Assembly (NCBI GenBank): GCA_047619485.1 | Contig: JBLHKE010000365.1 | Location: 1 to 7,691, forward strand | Reading direction: 5' to 3' | DNA from: JBLHKE01 sp047619485 | GTDB taxonomy: Bacteria; Verrucomicrobiota; Verrucomicrobiia; Verrucomicrobiales; DEV007 | Length of the DNA stretch: 7,691 nt | In this document: positions 6,862-7,691 of the stretch, one piece after another | How positions within the stretch are numbered: position 1 is the first letter of the stretch | Layout: each line of letters opens with the position of its first letter | The notes under the pieces: model-generated | What the model saw: only the letters and a program-made list of their open reading frames with translations | Databases searched by the model: none | Told to the model about the DNA's origin: nothing | Program-made: the position numbers and the translations under genes

Positions 6862-7691
6862 CTAGGAGCAGTTGTCCTTGTTAGAGACGTTATCGGAGTT
6901 CGCATCGTATATGTCGCCTCGGAAGATCGACTCCATGCGCCAAGCGGTTGCATACTTGCAGAAGCCGGTAGTTGTCAAATTGAAACGCTCGACGAGTTCG
7001 GTCATCCACTCGGGAGCGTCCCTCATGGCTTTGAGTTCGAAAATGTAACCTGCAAAAGGCCGGTTGAGCGCCATCTGGCTGTCCATGCAGCGCCAGCCGT
7101 TCATCTCCTCGATGCCTGGGAGATTCCAGCTGCGGGTGGGCCGGTAACAGATTCGGCGATCGAAGGTCAGGCGGGCGTAGTCATCATTGGCGCCGAAATA
7201 GCTCTCACGCGTGTAGCGGATGAGCATCTTCGGCCGAGCAGCAATGGCACGGGCGACACGCGAATACTCAAGGAAGTAGTGGTTGTCGACCGGGTTCTTC
7301 AGAAGCGGTGCGACTTCGGGGTTGAGAACGATCGGCATGCCACCGTTGTCGCCACCGTATTCGGCCATGGTCATCTTCGACCGGCTCTTAATGATGACGG
7401 CTCCGACCTTGCGCTTGATCTCGAGGAACACAGGAGCACTGCCGCCTTTTCCGTAAGTTCGGATGCGTAATTTAAACCGAGCGAAGGTCTTCCGCTCCTT
7501 TGCGAGAGCCAGATCCATCATCGGCGTGTCAAGCTGCAGCGTGGTGACCGTGTATTCTGGGATGTGACCTTTCCCGTTCGGGTCAGCGATGCAGAACGGC
7601 TTGATGTACTCGCGGATCTTCGGGACGAGGCGCGGATGGATGATGTACTTCTGCTCGAAGCGCTCGATGATCTTGTCCTTGACGTCTTTAC
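6862..7691 (-). CDS. VTC-domain polyphosphate polymerase (5' end outside the window)
   Basis: VTC-domain enzymes polymerise phosphate from ATP into polyphosphate inside a beta-barrel tunnel lined with basic and acidic residues (triphosphate tunnel metalloenzyme fold). The frame is open to the right edge, so 275 residues are visible and the start is missing. A methionine at 7519-7521 is not the true start, because the conserved first strand lies upstream of it. Counting from the first visible codon: RFEQKYII (10-17), RFKLRIRTYG (71-80, the RxKxRxR tunnel strand), FLEIKRKV (88-95), RYTRESY (158-164), RLTFDRR (173-179), FELK (217-220, metal-binding glutamate) and the closing CKYATAWR (244-251). 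All expected tunnel charges are present, so it should be active. No membrane segment is seen, so it is probably cytoplasmic or docked on the DUF4956 protein encoded 60 bp downstream. The last 15 or so residues are polar and unconserved. Confidence 0.88.
   Translation of the reverse strand, partial: KDVKDKIIERFEQKYIIHPRLVPKIREYIKPFCIADPNGKGHIPEYTVTTLQLDTPMMDLALAKERKTFARFKLRIRTYGKGGSAPVFLEIKRKVGAVIIKSRSKMTMAEYGGDNGGMPIVLNPEVAPLLKNPVDNHYFLEYSRVARAIAARPKMLIRYTRESYFGANDDYARLTFDRRICYRPTRSWNLPGIEEMNGWRCMDSQMALNRPFAGYIFELKAMRDAPEWMTELVERFNLTTTGFCKYATAWRMESIFRGDIYDANSDNVSNKDNCS

Noticed and set aside
7519..7521. ATG as the start of the VTC-domain gene
   Set aside because: The frame stays open for 56 more codons to the edge, and those encode the conserved first strand RFEQKYII and the YTVTTLQLDTP segment.

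Overview
The window (GC roughly in the mid-50s %) carries seven protein genes, all on the minus strand. Read in the direction of transcription (right to left) they are: a VTC-domain polyphosphate polymerase cut by the right edge, a four-helix DUF4956 membrane protein, an N-terminally anchored HlyD-type membrane fusion protein, threonine dehydrogenase (tdh), 2-amino-3-ketobutyrate CoA ligase (kbl), ribosomal protein L9 (rplI) and the replicative helicase DnaB. The VTC + DUF4956 pairing, the style of the intergenic repeats and the scarcity of Shine-Dalgarno sequences suggest a bacterium of the Verrucomicrobia (Verrucomicrobiota) or a close PVC relative. This is an inference from memory of such genomes, not a database result.

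Right part (about 4949-7691): VTC polymerase, DUF4956 protein and HlyD-family adaptor follow one another with gaps of 60 and 29 bp and look like one envelope-linked operon. They combine a cytoplasmic enzyme of the polyphosphate-synthesising tunnel fold, a polytopic inner-membrane protein and a periplasm-spanning adaptor. The first gene starts outside the window. This module is the least understood and most interesting set of genes here.

Middle part (2406-4948): tdh starts only 15 bp after the adaptor stop, so it may be read through from the same operon. tdh and kbl together convert L-threonine to glycine and acetyl-CoA. Their order is the reverse of the kbl-tdh order of E. coli, and they are separated by a 335-bp non-coding gap packed with repeats: an imperfect 23-bp inverted repeat bounding about 157 bp (MITE-like), a 9-bp unit repeated three times, and a CTTGG-rich stretch.

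Left part (1-2307): rplI and dnaB form the conserved L9-helicase pair, here without rpsF, ssb or rpsR immediately upstream. The 118-bp gap between them holds a perfect DnaA box next to a degenerate inverted second box. It also holds a 13-bp perfect-stem hairpin with a U-rich tail that ends only 28 nt before the dnaB start codon, which suggests attenuation or DnaA-linked control of dnaB. The first 209 bases hold no gene I can identify.
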